Below, piece by piece: positions 1 through 11,618 of a DNA stretch of 64,000 nt (position 1 is the stretch's first letter; every line of letters begins with the position of its first letter). The notes under the pieces are model-generated. The model did no database searches and was not told the origin of the DNA. It saw only the letters and a list, made by a program, of their open reading frames with translations. This DNA comes from Chamaecyparis obtusa (Eukaryota > Streptophyta > Pinopsida > Cupressales > Cupressaceae), in contig BSBK01005139.1 in assembly GCA_027943335.1 (NCBI GenBank), forward strand, positions 496,001 through 560,000, written 5' to 3'. The translations under genes were made by a program, and so were the position numbers.

Positions 1-1497
1 AAAAAAATAAGGGCCAAACCCATAAACTAACTCCACATCAAGCCACTAGAGTAGTACCAGCTAAGGAAGGAGGATCTTGATCATCCTTGTTACCCCATAC
101 ATTAGTGGGGCTTGGATTTGGGTCTAAAAGGGACCATCCATCTTCAGCTTTATCTTCTTCTTCTACTTCTTTTTTGGTCAAGGAAATAGCCAAAGCAAGC
201 TGTGAGAACCACTTGGAAGAAGTGGGCCAACTAGAATCACCTCTATCAACCAGCTATCCAGAGCCACTTGGAACGGCGGGAGCATCACCGATTCACTGTC
301 AGATGGCCAAGCACGGGATGAACTACCACAGGGTGGAGAAAGTGAACAACACCTCCAAGAATCTCTTCCCCCGCTAGAGGAGTGGTGAGGGGCCTAGGAA
401 CACAATGTCTGTGAGTGGTAGGCGAAGGAACTCGAACTGTGGTAGCACCCACGGGGCGGAGATCTGTCACTAGAAGCAAAAATATCCAACGGAACTCTAG
501 CAATTGTACAATGGGCATTACCCCAATGCTGAAGTAATTCTTGCAAGTGGGCCATTTTGAGAGTCACTTTATTGGCTTGAACCTGAATCTATAACATCAC
601 ATTATTAGATATGCATGCTTTAGTGTACATTGAAATATTAATATAAAGAAAGTTGTGAGTGAAAATAACAACATTTCTATCCTTCCAAAGAGTGAAGAGG
701 ATTTCCATCTTGAAAGCATGCCATACCTATATAAATTTGGAGGGAAGCTTGGGAGAATCTCCCAACAAAACCATATGCTAGGAAAAGGGTTCAGGCCAAA
801 AAGGATAGAAAAAATCATCAATCCAAGTCCAATACTGTTGAGCTCTTCTACAAAACTAGAAAATGTGGTTGAAAGTATCGGGCTGCCCATAGAAAGGGCA
901 CCAAGGATCCAACACCCCCAAATGTTGAAGCCTACAACCCAAGGGAAAACCTTGGAAAAGAATACATCAGGAGAAGTGAGCCACCTTGGGTTCAACAATG
1001 GAAGACCAGACCTTAAGGAATCTGAGCTGCTAAGTTTTTTGAGAAGACTATAAATGCCAATGCTAGTTGAGGGTGGAGACCATTGGCAGATGGGGAACCT
1101 GCCATTGGTAGCCCATCTTGGGCTTGTAGTTACAAAATTAAGTACACAAGAACCACTTCTAGTCTTTCCACTATGGTTTGACAAAATGTATGCCAAGCTT
1201 GTGAAGCACATTCAGAGGCAAAGTCGAGACCACCAAGTCAAAATTTTGTCGATCTGGGTGAGAAAGATGAATCTGAACGTGAAGGTCATCTTGAGAGTGA
1301 AGATTCATAGTAGAGATTTGGAAAAAAGGTCTCTCAAAGTGTAGAGATGCCACATTTATGAAAACGTAAAGCACGAATCCCTGGAATCATTTTAGAATAT
1401 TTTTAAACTTTGTGTTACAATATGTTTCATCAATATTTACAATCATAGCATACTTAATAACTTGTAATAAAATAAAAACTTAAAATAATTACAAATA
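1..1497. other. Unassigned degraded sequence with unrecognised ORFs
   Basis: Short open frames exist on both strands: a 204-codon minus-strand frame at 597-1211, and two plus-strand frames at 655-1053 and 1054-1344 that are in the same phase and separated by one stop. None shows a domain I recognise. The plus-strand pair could be the remains of a single coding sequence such as a retroelement ORF1 tail, but I see no diagnostic motif. The minus frame is rich in Ser, Phe and Leu, as expected of an antisense shadow. Left unassigned. Confidence 0.3.
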
Positions 1498-1500
1498 CTA

Positions 1501-1552
1501 TGATATATATATATACACACATATACATATACATGTATACACATATACATAT

Positions 1553-1624
<72 letters not shown>

Positions 1625-1644
1625 GCATATGCATATACATATAC

Positions 1645-1743
<99 letters not shown>
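1501..1743. repeat. Compound AT/AC microsatellite
   Basis: About 240 bp of alternating purine-pyrimidine simple sequence: ATACAC and ATACAT hexamers, then a pure (AT)n stretch near 1656-1710, then ATACAT again. It opens long artificial frames on both strands that read as Tyr-Ile or His-Ile repeats. These are not genes. Confidence 0.95.
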
Positions 1744-1988
1744 ACTAAAAAGGTAATATTCAAATAATAAATAAATAATATTATAATAATAAATATTTGT
1801 AATATTAAAAAAACTATAAAAAATACTATTATAATAATTATAAAAATATTTATTATTATTATTATTATGTTATTTTTTATTTTTTATTATATATTTGTTT
1901 TCAATACGTAAAATTACTATAATAAAAAATGTTATATTTTTATATTATAATTAACATTACATTATAAATATATTGTCTTATATCATGT
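1744..1988. other. AT-rich spacer
   Basis: Very AT-rich with scattered ATT/TAA triplet runs. No coding, RNA or repeat structure recognised. Confidence 0.6.
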
Positions 1989-2358
1989 CCCATGCTCCTG
2001 CTTAAATAATTTTTTTGCTTAAATTTAAGCAGTTTAATGTTCCCATAAAAAATAAAAATTGTGGGAAAAGGAAAATTTAGAATCTTTTACTATTTCTATG
2101 GAGCAACTATTTTTTAGCAAATGAAAACAAGTTGTGGGGAAAAAAGAGGGGTTGGAAATAAGCAACAACTGCTTATTGAAAAAAGTGACACATGTCTTCA
2201 CCATTTTTTTTCCAACTCCTTTTTATTTGCCTACAATTTTGTTTTCAAATTTATTTGCAACATAAATGACTAAAAATTTGACTTAAAAATAATATTTAAG
2301 ACACTACTTAAAAGTAAGCAGCTACTACTAGTGAAAATAAGCTAAGCAACAACATGGA
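1989..2358. mobile_element. Foldback MITE-like element (candidate)
   Basis: The two halves are imperfect inverted copies. Near the ends, CATGCTCCTGCTTA on the left faces the reverse complement of TAAGCAACAACATG on the right. Inner arms (about 2104-2162 and 2203-2268) pair as TGAAAACAAGTTGTGGGG against TGAAAACAAAATTGTAGG, both running into a purine-rich GGTTGGAAA / GAGTTGGAAA block. There is no coding capacity. Length and architecture fit a miniature inverted-repeat element; the ends are approximate and no clear target duplication was found. Confidence 0.5.
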
Positions 2359-2792
2359 GACCTATTGTTATCTTATTATTTTAATTTAATCTATCTTTTA
2401 TATATACATAAAAATATATTGTGTTATAATTGATAATAATTGCTCTTCTCTGAACATGTGAAGACATTATGTGATCTACTAAATTTTATGTTCCTAAAGT
2501 TTGTTCTTCCTCCAATTTAGGTAATGGAGAATAGCATATTGTTACAGGCAAGAAAGATAGGCATGTGATTAATAAAATAAATCATCTTCCTTTTTCTGAT
2601 GCGCAATCTGACATCAAATCAAAATTTTCCAAGCATCAAATCTTCCCTAGAAAGGAGGTAAACTACCAAAATGTTTATCTGAGACCCATGGAGGGAAAGA
2701 ATATTTTGAGTGGGAATTCACCTGAAATGTGTGGAGGATTTTAGACCAGCCATGGGATTCAAATGTAAAAGGAAAAAGTAAGAACTCTAACT

Positions 2793-3692
2793 TTGAATTT
2801 TGGCATCCCTTTGGCTAAGCAAAACCTAGATAAGATTTGGGTGATTCCTATTTCATCTTTGATCCCGCCCTTTGCAATTGATGCTAATTGTATTAATTTG
2901 GGTATAAAAGAAATAAGTTTAAGAAATTCCCTAGGAGTTCATCATAAGCATCACAACGCCCAAAATAGAGAAAAAAAAACAAAGATAGCTGACAAAAGAG
3001 ATGCCCCAAATTTAGGGTATTCTAAAATAAACTCAGATAAGTTGCCTGAAATCAATATGGAGTTAACTAAAATAGATAGGGTATCAGTAGTCATCAATTC
3101 ACATATTATTGAGTTGATCTATGCTAGATATGAAAGATTGGGGCTATTAGCTATGTGGGGTGATCCAATCTTACAAAGGAAGGATATGGAAAAATGGTGG
3201 GAAGAATCTCTTCCCGAGCAGGTAAGTATCACTCACCTTGAAAAAAAATTTTAATTGGTAGAATATAAAAGTATAGATATTAAGAACAAATTACTATCAA
3301 GGAAGCCACTGATTTTTAATGGATATTATTTTCATTTCTTTAATTGGTACCCAAATTTTAATGCTAAAATACATAAGACATCTAGACTCCCAAGGTGGAT
3401 TAGCCTAGGATATTTCCCTGTAGAACTTTTAGATGATAAAATTCTTGAAATTATAGGCAAAAAGTTGGGAAAGTTTCTAGGATATGAAAAACTAGACTAT
3501 GATATAGGTGAAATTAAAATCTTATTTGAAACTGATACCAACTCTAGAACCCTAGGTGATCTAGATGTATCAAATGGGTATGGAAATTTTATCATTAGCC
3601 TGAAATCTTATTTGGGTCCCATTATTGACAATAGGGTTAAGGTGCCTAGTAGGTTACAACTGGGAGAGAAGATCATTGCTAAAAAGAAATAA
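2793..3692 (+). pseudogene. LINE ORF1, DUF4283-type
   Basis: Two in-phase open frames (2793-3254 and 3255-3692) are separated by one TAA. The second half has the hallmark plant LINE ORF1 DUF4283 pattern: FNWYPNFN, then LPRWISL.Y.PVELL, then IGKKLGKFLGYE at about 3455-3490. The first half has KWWEESLPEQ at about 3195. The product would be a nucleic-acid-binding chaperone of the LINE particle. The downstream part (3693-4640) is highly charged and broken by stops, with a remnant frame at 4149-4454 rich in Glu and Asp; the zinc knuckle expected near the C-terminus is not seen. Confidence 0.85.
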
Positions 3693-4663
3693 CATCAAGC
3701 TCAAAACTCTCTTAAATATAAAACAGACCCAAATGTACATATTAGTCTTAAAAATGATGGAGGAGGATTTGAAATTCTTGTCAACAACAATGAGGATAAG
3801 CCTCAATATTCCATAACTGGCCAAGATAGAGATGGTAATATTGGAATCATGCCACCTGAGGTGTTTGTCCTAGATAGAGTTGGTAACATTGGAAGCATGC
3901 CATCTAAGGTGTCAGTATTTGCAGAAACACAAGACATGCAAAAGTAAGATAGGAATTCAAAGGACAAAGAAACCATCTTAAGTTTGGGTAAGGAAGAAGT
4001 TTGTAAAAAAATTGCTAAAAAAATGGTCATTATGAATCATCTTCTAGCATAAACCTATTCCATACATGAATAAGTAAGAGAATAATTGGAGTGCTTGAAT
4101 AAGGAGGAGGAAGGTAGACACGTTGCTAATAGAGAAAGCTAGGCAATTTTGGAAGTGAGTGACAACAATATTGGCCAAAAAGAGGATGAAAGGGTGGTGG
4201 GGGGATACACTAAAGATGCCATGGAAGGGGTAGATCAAGTAGAGGATATTAGGATTAATCAACAAAATGAAGAAGAAGAGACTATTGTGGAGAATATGCT
4301 AGTTGATCTTAAAGATTCCTATGGGTTATGGGAAGACACTAATGATGAAGGCCACCTAGAAGCTGAAGATATAGAAGCAGGAGGGAAGAATTTGAAAAAA
4401 ATTCAACAATTAATAGAATTAATAAAGGAGATAAAGATTCAAACAAGAAAGTGAAGATATGGTCAAGGTTGAGGATAATTTAGAAAATTTGGGACTACTT
4501 ATTGGCACCCTAGTCAAGCTAAACTAGATTGTGCAATTTCCCCTAAGAAGAGGGGTAGGAAATATATATCAGAACTAAGAAACAAAGAAGGTGTTGTTGT
4601 AGATCAGACCAATATCACTTCACTATTAAATTTAGGGAAGGGGAAGTTCCTTCCCAAGTCACC
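3693..4663 (+). pseudogene. Degraded ORF1 C-terminal / inter-ORF region of the LINE
   Basis: Frames break repeatedly. A 101-codon frame at 4149-4454 encodes an acidic stretch (EEEETIVENM, EDIEAGGKNLKK). Two similar segments near 3830-3910 repeat GGTAATATTGGAATCATGCC / GGTAACATTGGAAGCATGCC, a short tandem duplication of about 60 bp. This is presumably the low-complexity tail of ORF1. No separate gene is recognised. Confidence 0.5.
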
Positions 4664-5354
4664 ATGAAGATTATCACATGGAATGTTAGGGGCATGAATT
4701 CCCCTAACAAGCAGTGGATAGTAAAATGTTGCATCTTTTCAAACAATGCAGAAATAATATCGATTCAAAAAACTACGTTGGACAAAAATGAATTAGAGGA
4801 ATTTAGCAGGCAGATAGGGGGTTGGAAATGGGAGGCAGTTCATCCAGATAGTGCTTCGGGAGGTTTGTGTTTGGTTTGGAATCCTAGGAGAGTATCAATT
4901 GAAATAATTCATAAATGCAAAAATTGGATTTATTTAGCAGTTAAAAGTATACAGAATAATCTTTCATTCTTACTTTTCAATGTACGTGTAGCCACTCCAA
5001 ACCATAAGAAGAGAGAAGTATGGGAGGAAATAAGAAACCAACTAGAAAATTTCCTGAATGGGGTGAGTTTCCTAGGTGGTGATTTTAATTACCTTTCGAA
5101 TCTTACTAAAAAAGAAACAGGCATCAAAAATGAACCACAATCCTTAGTAGACTTTAGAAATCATATCACCCATAGTGACATCATAGATATAGAAATAGAT
5201 AATGGTACCTTCACTTCGAATAAAAAAAGATCTAGTTTTAGTCAAATTGTAGAAAAAATGGATAGGTTCTTATTCAGAGGTAATCTTACAGATTTCCATT
5301 TTAATTTTAGTTCTTAAATCCTCCCGATGTTAGGATTTGATCACTTTCTAGTTC
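4664..5354 (+). pseudogene. LINE ORF2 endonuclease domain
   Basis: APE-type endonuclease at the start of ORF2. Visible motifs are ITWNVRGMNSPNK (catalytic Asn region) at codons 4-16, SIQKTTL where active elements have LQET, GGDFNYL at about codon 138, a QIVEKMDRFLF block at about codon 192, and GFDHFL just after a frameshift at about 5318. The catalytic Glu of the QET motif is Lys here, so the nuclease would be inactive even without the frameshifts. This domain normally nicks the target to prime reverse transcription. The ATG at 4664 directly precedes the conserved start of the domain. Confidence 0.9.
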
Positions 5355-6265
5355 TGATGCAACACCAAGGAGGAGTACCCCAAGATGGGATGTCCAACCT
5401 CACAGCTAAACACACACAGAAGCAAAAATACAGAAAAGAGAGGGAGAGAAAGCTAGATCATTCATTTAACCAAATAGATACATCATGCATGCCAAGTTAT
5501 AAGGCCTTCCCGGTTTAGGCCACATACAAATGAATTCAATCTGAAAGCTCAGTACTTCATGATTAGCCAAACTACTATCCTCTAAGAGTTTTTTTTACAT
5601 AATTACGACAATTTGAGTACATATACCCAACCACACAACAAGGGTCGGCAAAGAGTTATATCTCCAATGAAATGTTTACAAATAAATAAGGGTCGGCCCT
5701 AAAACAAACCAAACAACCACCGAGGAGAACATAAGAAGGTGCAACCAAAAATATAGTTCTACACAAGATCCTTCAAACATGCACCAAGATCGCACATGCC
5801 AACAATCAACGAGCAATGAACGCAACCAAAATCATCAAGGTTGGCTCAGGAAAAAAAGAACATGCTACCTGAAGCAACCAAAATAGTCCAAACATGTTGC
5901 TCCATGATCCAAACATGGTGTGATCACTAGAAATGATTCCAAGATAGGTATTCAACAAGCAACAATAATTGCAACACAAGAAACACATGAACATGTGACC
6001 GTTGAACATGGTCACCATGAGCAGGAAACCAAGAATAGAACATGAGCCATAGAGAAGATAACTCGAATAGAACTAAACTAAATGAGATGTAATCTGAGAG
6101 ATGGGAACTATATAGAGTTTAGAACATGATTCCAAGGCCACAACCATAATCTCCTCAAGATGAGAAATCAGTGAACCAAACTGTCAACCGGGAATAGGAA
6201 CAAAAAGAAACAAGCTATTTTTGGTTGATGCAAGATTGCAAAGAACCCAAGATTCTCCTATGTGA
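5355..6265 (-). mobile_element. Solo LTR inside the LINE, related to element A
   Basis: A 911-bp insertion splits ORF2 between the SDHFP-type motif and the linker. It begins TGATGCAACACCAAGG and ends with a segment matching the outer end of the element A LTR (GGTTGATGCAAGATTGC then AAGAACCCAAGAT). Flanking pentamers are AGTTC (5350-5354) and AGTTT (6266-6270), a target duplication with one difference. LINE coding resumes immediately after. The middle is only loosely similar to A's LTR, so this is a diverged subfamily. Small frames inside are spurious. Confidence 0.75.
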
Positions 6266-6844
6266 AGTTTAGTTGACAATCCTAGATGAACTGAAACCAA
6301 AAAGATGCCCTTTTGAATTTGAAATGATGTGGATGAAGAGTAATAATTTTATTGAAATGATAGAGAAATGGTTGAAGGAGGTGAAGGTGACTGGTTCTAA
6401 ACTTCTTTTTTGTTACCAAATTAAAAGTTATCAAAATAAATCTATTAAAATGGAATAAAGAACATTTCAAGAATATTTTTGAGATCAAAGATCAACTAGA
6501 AAAAGAGATGTAAAAATTGAATGAGGTAATAAAAAAATGAATGAATCAAGACAACTATCTAAACGAAAAAGAATTATTATGCAAATATGAGGATATTATA
6601 TCCAAATAAGAGATATTTTGGCATAAAAAATCTAGAGCTACATGGTTGTTGGAAGGTGATAAGAATACTATTTTTTTTCCATAATAGTCCTAAGATCAGA
6701 AATAATCTGAAAATAATTATTAAATTAAAAGAATCTATGGGTAGATTATTAGGGACTGAAGGTTTGGATTTAATATATCAGTCAAGTTTTCTAGACAATA
6801 TCCCTAGTCTCATAATAGTAGAGAAGAATAAAATGCTAATGTGA
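6266..6844 (+). pseudogene. LINE ORF2 linker between endonuclease and RT
   Basis: After the solo LTR the frame reads RCPFEFEMMWMKSNNFIE, the typical RCPFRFE.MW...F linker of plant L1 ORF2, followed by a Lys-rich coiled region and a WLEGDKNT-like segment near 6640-6665 in shifted frames. Several frameshifts and stops. Confidence 0.8.
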
Positions 6845-7806
6845 AAATTTACAAAAGAAGAAATTGAATCATCTTTAAACCAACTTCACCCAAATAAGGC
6901 ACCTGGTCCAGATGGATTTCTTTCTTTCTTTTTTCAGAAGTGTTGGCAAATCCTTAGGAATGAGATGGTAGATTCTTTGGAGGGTGCTAGGAATTCTAGT
7001 ATATTTCTAAAAGAGATAAACCACACTTTTTTAAATAACTCATTCCTAAGAAATAGAAATCAATATCTTAAATGATTACAGACCTATATCCCTATGTAAT
7101 ACCATCTATAAGGTAATGGAAAAGGCTTTAGCTAATAGAATGAAGAAGCTTTTACCTAGAATAGTAGTAGAAGAACATACAGTTTTTGTGCCAAATAGAT
7201 CTATTTATGATGGTGTTAGTATAGCTCAAGAAGCTATACATTTAGTACAACATAATAAAAAACCAAGTATGTTAGTAAAATTAAATATTAAGAAGTCCTC
7301 TGATAAAGTAGATTGGATATTTTTGTGCAAGTGTATGGAAGCCTTTGGCTTCACTAAAAAATGGATCAATCTGATCTTTGAATGTATCTCAACACCCAAA
7401 ATGTCAATACTTGTTAATGTCAATCCATAAGGGTTCTTTGAAATTTATAGGGTGCTAAGGCAAGGAGATCATATCCCTTCTTTTGTTTTCATCATTATGA
7501 TGAAGACACTAGGGAGAACCATATAAAGGTTATAGGAGTTAGGTAATATATTGAGAATCAAGGTAACTACTAATCTCCTATTCATAATTCATCAACAGTT
7601 TGCTAATGATACCTTGATGTTTGGAGAAAGTAGTAAACAAGAGGCCAAAAACTTTAAGACCATTTTGGAATGGTACTCAAGAGAATTAGGTCAAGAAGTT
7701 AGTAATGAAAATTTTGAAATCTTCTTTTTTAATACAAAGATTAATATGGAAAAAGATATCATTGATATATTAGGCTTTAAAAAGGGAGAGCTGCCATGTA
7801 AATCTT
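6845..7806 (+). pseudogene. LINE reverse transcriptase domain
   Basis: Non-LTR RT motifs in order: LNQLHPNKAPGPDGF at about 6875-6920; a degenerate DYRPISL region near 7070-7100; ANRMKKLLP and FVPNRSIYDGV at 7130-7215; LNIKKSSDKVDW at 7280-7315, where the usual first catalytic Asp is Asn; RQGDHIPSFVFI; and QFANDTLMFG at about 7600-7625, where the FADD motif has lost one Asp. The RT is catalytically dead as well as frameshifted. It would act in target-primed reverse transcription. Confidence 0.9.
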
Positions 7807-9083
7807 AGGATTACCCCTAGAAAAGGGTAATAGATCCCCAAAAATTTGGGACAATGTGCTCTCTAAGTTAGATGATAGATTATAGTCATGGAAAGGTAAA
7901 GGTTTGTCTCTGGTTGGTAGAATAGTAATGATGAAAATAGTCCTATCTACCATACCCTAGTACCAAATATCATGCATCCCTCTAACAACATGAGTTAGAG
8001 ATAAATTGGATAGAAAAATTAGAACATTTTATTGGCACGGCGCTACAAAGAAAAATAAATTTCCATTAATGGCATGGAATAAGATTTGTAAATCAAAAAG
8101 GAAGGGGGAGTAGGTATTAGAAATATAGCTAAAAAAATCAAGCTTTAGGAGCTAAGTTGATTTGGAAAATGTACAAGAAACTAGATTTGAAATGGATCAA
8201 AATACTAAGAAGCAAATATTTAAATCCCAATGACCCAATTAGTATTTTTAGAACTGTCTCTCCCCCTAAAGGTTCAAGAATATGGAACTTTCTTATTAGC
8301 TATAGGAATTTAATTACATAACAGCTATCTGGGAACATAATGGATGGAGGGAAGGCCCTTTTTTGAGGGATTCTCAGGGGGATTACCCCTCTATAGTAAA
8401 CCTTTTTAAAAATGAGAATATTATTGAGATAATAGAAAGAGACTTTGGAAGAAATGTTAAAGATTATATAACCCTAAAATGTGAAGATCCTACCCTTGTA
8501 TGGTGTTGGAAGTCTTTGGACAATGCAAACATCCCTAGAGAAGAAATCAAGATGGTAAGAGACATATTACATAGCAGAGAAGTGATTTTCAGTAAAGGAG
8601 AGGATTATATAATTTGGAAAGGGGCCAAGAATGGTGAATATAATGTAAGAGAAGGATACATGTATCTTAGCAAAGGACAAGATCCTACACTTGGTTTTCC
8701 CATAAAACTTTGCTGGGATAGTCCATGTTTACCCAAAGAAGGAACCTTCTTATGAGTTTTTTGTGCAAAATAGAATATTAAAAATAGATTGGTTTAGTAG
8801 ATATGGGTATGAAGGACCTATCAGGTATCCTCTATGTGATAAGAAGGAAGAATTTTTTGACCACCTAATGTTAAATTAGGATTTTGTGCAACATTGCTAG
8901 TTATAGTTATTAAATAAATTGAATTGGGTTACTGCATTGCCTACAAACTTTCTTGATCTCCTTAAAGAATGGAAAATGCATCTTAGATATAGTACCTATG
9001 GGTTATTATAAACCATCTCTCCATCCATACTTTTATGGGAGGTATGAAAAGAAAGAAATAGAACAATAGTTAAAGAACAACAT
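7807..9083 (+). pseudogene. LINE thumb and zf-RVT-like region
   Basis: Remains of the region after the RT palm: a WKGKGLSLVGR-like thumb segment at about 7890-7920; the 130-codon frame 8363-8755 with DPTLVWCWKSLDN, HSREVIFSKGEDYIIWK and GEYNVREGY; then PIKLCWDSPCLPKEG and YPLCDKKEEFFDHLML at about 8825-8875, a zf-RVT cysteine/histidine pattern. Frames shift between these blocks. Confidence 0.8.
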
Positions 9084-9627
9084 ATGACTCCAATGCAACT
9101 AACCAACAAAATAGAAGCATCTATAGTGGAGGTCGCTAACAATAGATTGGGGAGCATTCAATGGAAGGATATTTCCTTTACATTTAGGGAGGACAAGTTT
9201 AGAGGAAAGTGGATTGGGCTCAAGATCCTTTCTCATATAGAAGAAGGAGGGCGAATTGTAATAGAGAAGAGGAAAGAATGTAAATGGATTCCTCTAGCTA
9301 AAAGGTGGTATAAGCTTAATTTTGATGGGACTTCTAGAGACAACCATGGAAAAATAGGTATAGTTTGTGTTATCCATCATTGGGATGTGTCTAAAGTTGT
9401 ACATTTGGAAAGGCCTCTAGGAGTAACTACTAATAATATGGCTGAGATAAGTGCATTAACTAAATGATTGTTGTTATGCAAAGATTTAGATATTAAGAAT
9501 TTAGAAATTTAAGGTGAATTGATCATTAGTATTAATGCATTGAGATCTAAGAACGCTCCAAATTGGAAATTGACTAACTCTATTAGAATAATTATGGAAT
9601 TATTAAAATATTTTAAGTCTAGCATAG
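9084..9627 (+). pseudogene. LINE RNase H domain, 5' portion
   Basis: The frame carries KLNFDGTSRDNHGKIGIV (first catalytic Asp in the NFDG motif), then NNMAEISAL (catalytic Glu) and, past a stop, GELIISINALRSKN where active proteins have GDS. The domain is cut at 9627 by gypsy element A and continues at 35093. A fused C-terminal RNase H of this type is known in one lineage of plant L1 elements and removes RNA from the cDNA hybrid. Confidence 0.85.
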
Positions 9628-10421
9628 TGATACAGTCAAGGAGGAAGAGAACTCAAAGAGATTGGTCCAATCCTTGTAGCACGAGTCACACAATGGAAAC
9701 AATACGTAAAATACTTGAGATAAATGCAAGATCAACCTTCTTTTTACCAAATAATCAAGTACAATGGATCTTATACATGCAATCCTACAATCCAAGCATT
9801 TAGGCCTTCTTCATGAGCCTTTTATAGGTTATCTTTTCATACTATCTAATCTAAACTCAATCTACTACGCTCTAAAAGTTCTCCCTTCTTCTTTTTTCTC
9901 TATGATACCCCAAGGGATTAATTACAAGAGTTTGTAAATCCTTCACATGCCTCAGGTCATCCTAAGGAAAATTAATTTTCCTAATTGGAAGAAAATGTAT
10001 TACAAATATAGGTCAAGACCCTTGAATCATAAGGATCTCCCTTCAATTGATGGAACATGAATCATGGTCCCTCAAATAGGTCAACCACAAATGTAATAAC
10101 ATCGAGAAATGCACCATTAAGCTTCGTTGATCAAAAAATGCATTTGCGAGATCAAAAACCACAAACTGGCTGTGAAATGTGAAGAATGGTTAAGTCCCTC
10201 CAAGAATCTATAAGATCTCATATGTAAAGCAACCAAATCAGATGTGAAACTTGGAGAAGGTTCAAAAAGATTCTAGGAACACACCATAAGGTTCACAACT
10301 AAAAAATATCCAAATTGAATGAATGTTGAAAGTAACTTGGGGGTTGAACTGAAAGGAAAACAAAAAACAAATATTTTTGGTTGATTTAAGATTTCCAAGA
10401 ACCCAAGATGCTCTTGCATTA
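9628..10421 (-). repeat. Element A 3' LTR (left copy)
   Basis: Starts TGATACAGTCAAGG and ends TTGCATTA, a decayed TTGCATCA; read on the minus strand it opens with a TGATGCAAGAGCATC-type end. It matches 16630-17389 throughout, for example AACTCAAAGAGATT near the start and GAACTGAAAGGAAAA near the end. Small ORFs inside (9519-9803, 10262-10456) are not genes. Confidence 0.85.
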
Positions 10422-10807
10422 GACACCTGAGGTTGTTTGAAAAGTGAGACTTTCACTTTCTTGGGACTAAGGGAAAACCAAGATAGTTAACCTCAGTCTG
10501 ATAATCCATGAAAAATCCCCCACTGATCTGTCTTTCCATTTGATAAGATACTCTTTATACTATCTACCCCTTGTACTTCTACCAATTTAGCTATCCAAAA
10601 TCTCTTCTATTTCATCCATTTTTTTATTAGGATACTATTTCTCAACAGTTGTCAATTCATCACCATTGTGAAAATCTGGTTCATGATACTTATACAAATT
10701 TGCAATATTGAATAGAGGTGAAATATCCATATCATCTGATGACTCCACTTCATATGCATTCCAGGAATTGAACTTCCTCAAGATATTACACGTTCTGAAC
10801 TTCTTCA
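10422..10807 (-). pseudogene. Element A pol C-terminal tail with chromodomain-like segment
   Basis: On the minus strand, from 10807 downward, the frames read a CNILRKFNSWNAYEVE segment, then DMDISPLFNIANLYKYHE, the tail that follows gypsy integrase. Near 10530-10500 comes EYLIKWKDRS..DFSWI, which resembles the chromodomain signature (YLVKWKG...TWE). This supports a chromovirus assignment. The integrase catalytic core that should precede it is absent; the upstream neighbour is element E. Confidence 0.75.
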
Positions 10808-11618
10808 TCTTCAATTACTAACAGGGTCTCAATGTTCATGTATATTTCTCAATCGCTAAAGTGGCTCAATCACTGGAGGACTCAGTCACTGAAGGAAGCT
10901 CAGTCATTGAAGGAGACTCAGCATTTCTAGTGCTCAGTAACGCTTGTGGAGCTCGATTGGTATGTTTTGTCAGTATATTTCCTAGCACTCGGTAGTTTGG
11001 CTTATCAACGGGTGTTCTTGGATATTTGGGAGGCCAACTTGGTACATTTAATATTGGTAGCTGATGTCACATTCTCTTATGTGGATCTGGAGGCCAACAT
11101 GTTAAATTTAATAGTTGTAAGGCTGTTTGAGAGATGACTTGTATTGCATTTAATATTTGTTTGTAGGAGTTAATTATTTCATCCAACCAACTTGTGGCTA
11201 AAGATTAGTATTTAAGAGGGTGCTTGGGTATTTGTTTGGGGAGTCAGAGTAGAGATCTAGAGATAGAGAAGAGTTAGTAGCTTGCAAGATTAGGAACAAG
11301 AGGATTGCTTGGTGGTTTGCGAGCACAAGCTTAGATCTTTCTTGGAGTGCCTACTAGTGTCCTGTAGTTTTACAGACTTGGACTAGCTGAGAGATGTGTT
11401 GGATCCTGAGTGATCTTGTAGAACTATTTCTTTCTTTGTAATTGGTCATAACTAGGAAGGCCTTACAGCCTGGCACATTGCATGTAATCAGTTGTGGATG
11501 AATAAAGATAGTTGTTTTCTTTTAGATCTAGTTTTGGTGTTGTGTTATTCCACTGTGTTGGTATTTGGATGCAAGTGTGGATAGTTGTTAAATGGGTCCT
11601 CCATACTTGACTGCATCA
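10808..11618 (+). repeat. Element E 5' LTR
   Basis: Begins TCTTCAATTACT (TG decayed to TC; the other copy has TGTTCAATTACC) and ends CTTGACTGCATCA. It contains a TATA-like TATTTAA at 11209-11215 and a polyadenylation signal AATAAA at 11501-11506, both conserved in the second LTR, as expected for U3/R signals. Confidence 0.85.

Noticed and set aside
597..1211. 204-codon minus-strand ORF as a membrane protein gene
   Set aside because: Hydrophobic stretches are the antisense of a charged plus frame in the same place; no recognisable family.
1443..1763. Long open frames of Tyr/Ile/His/Met repeats on both strands
   Set aside because: Translation of the AT/AC microsatellite; no real protein signal.
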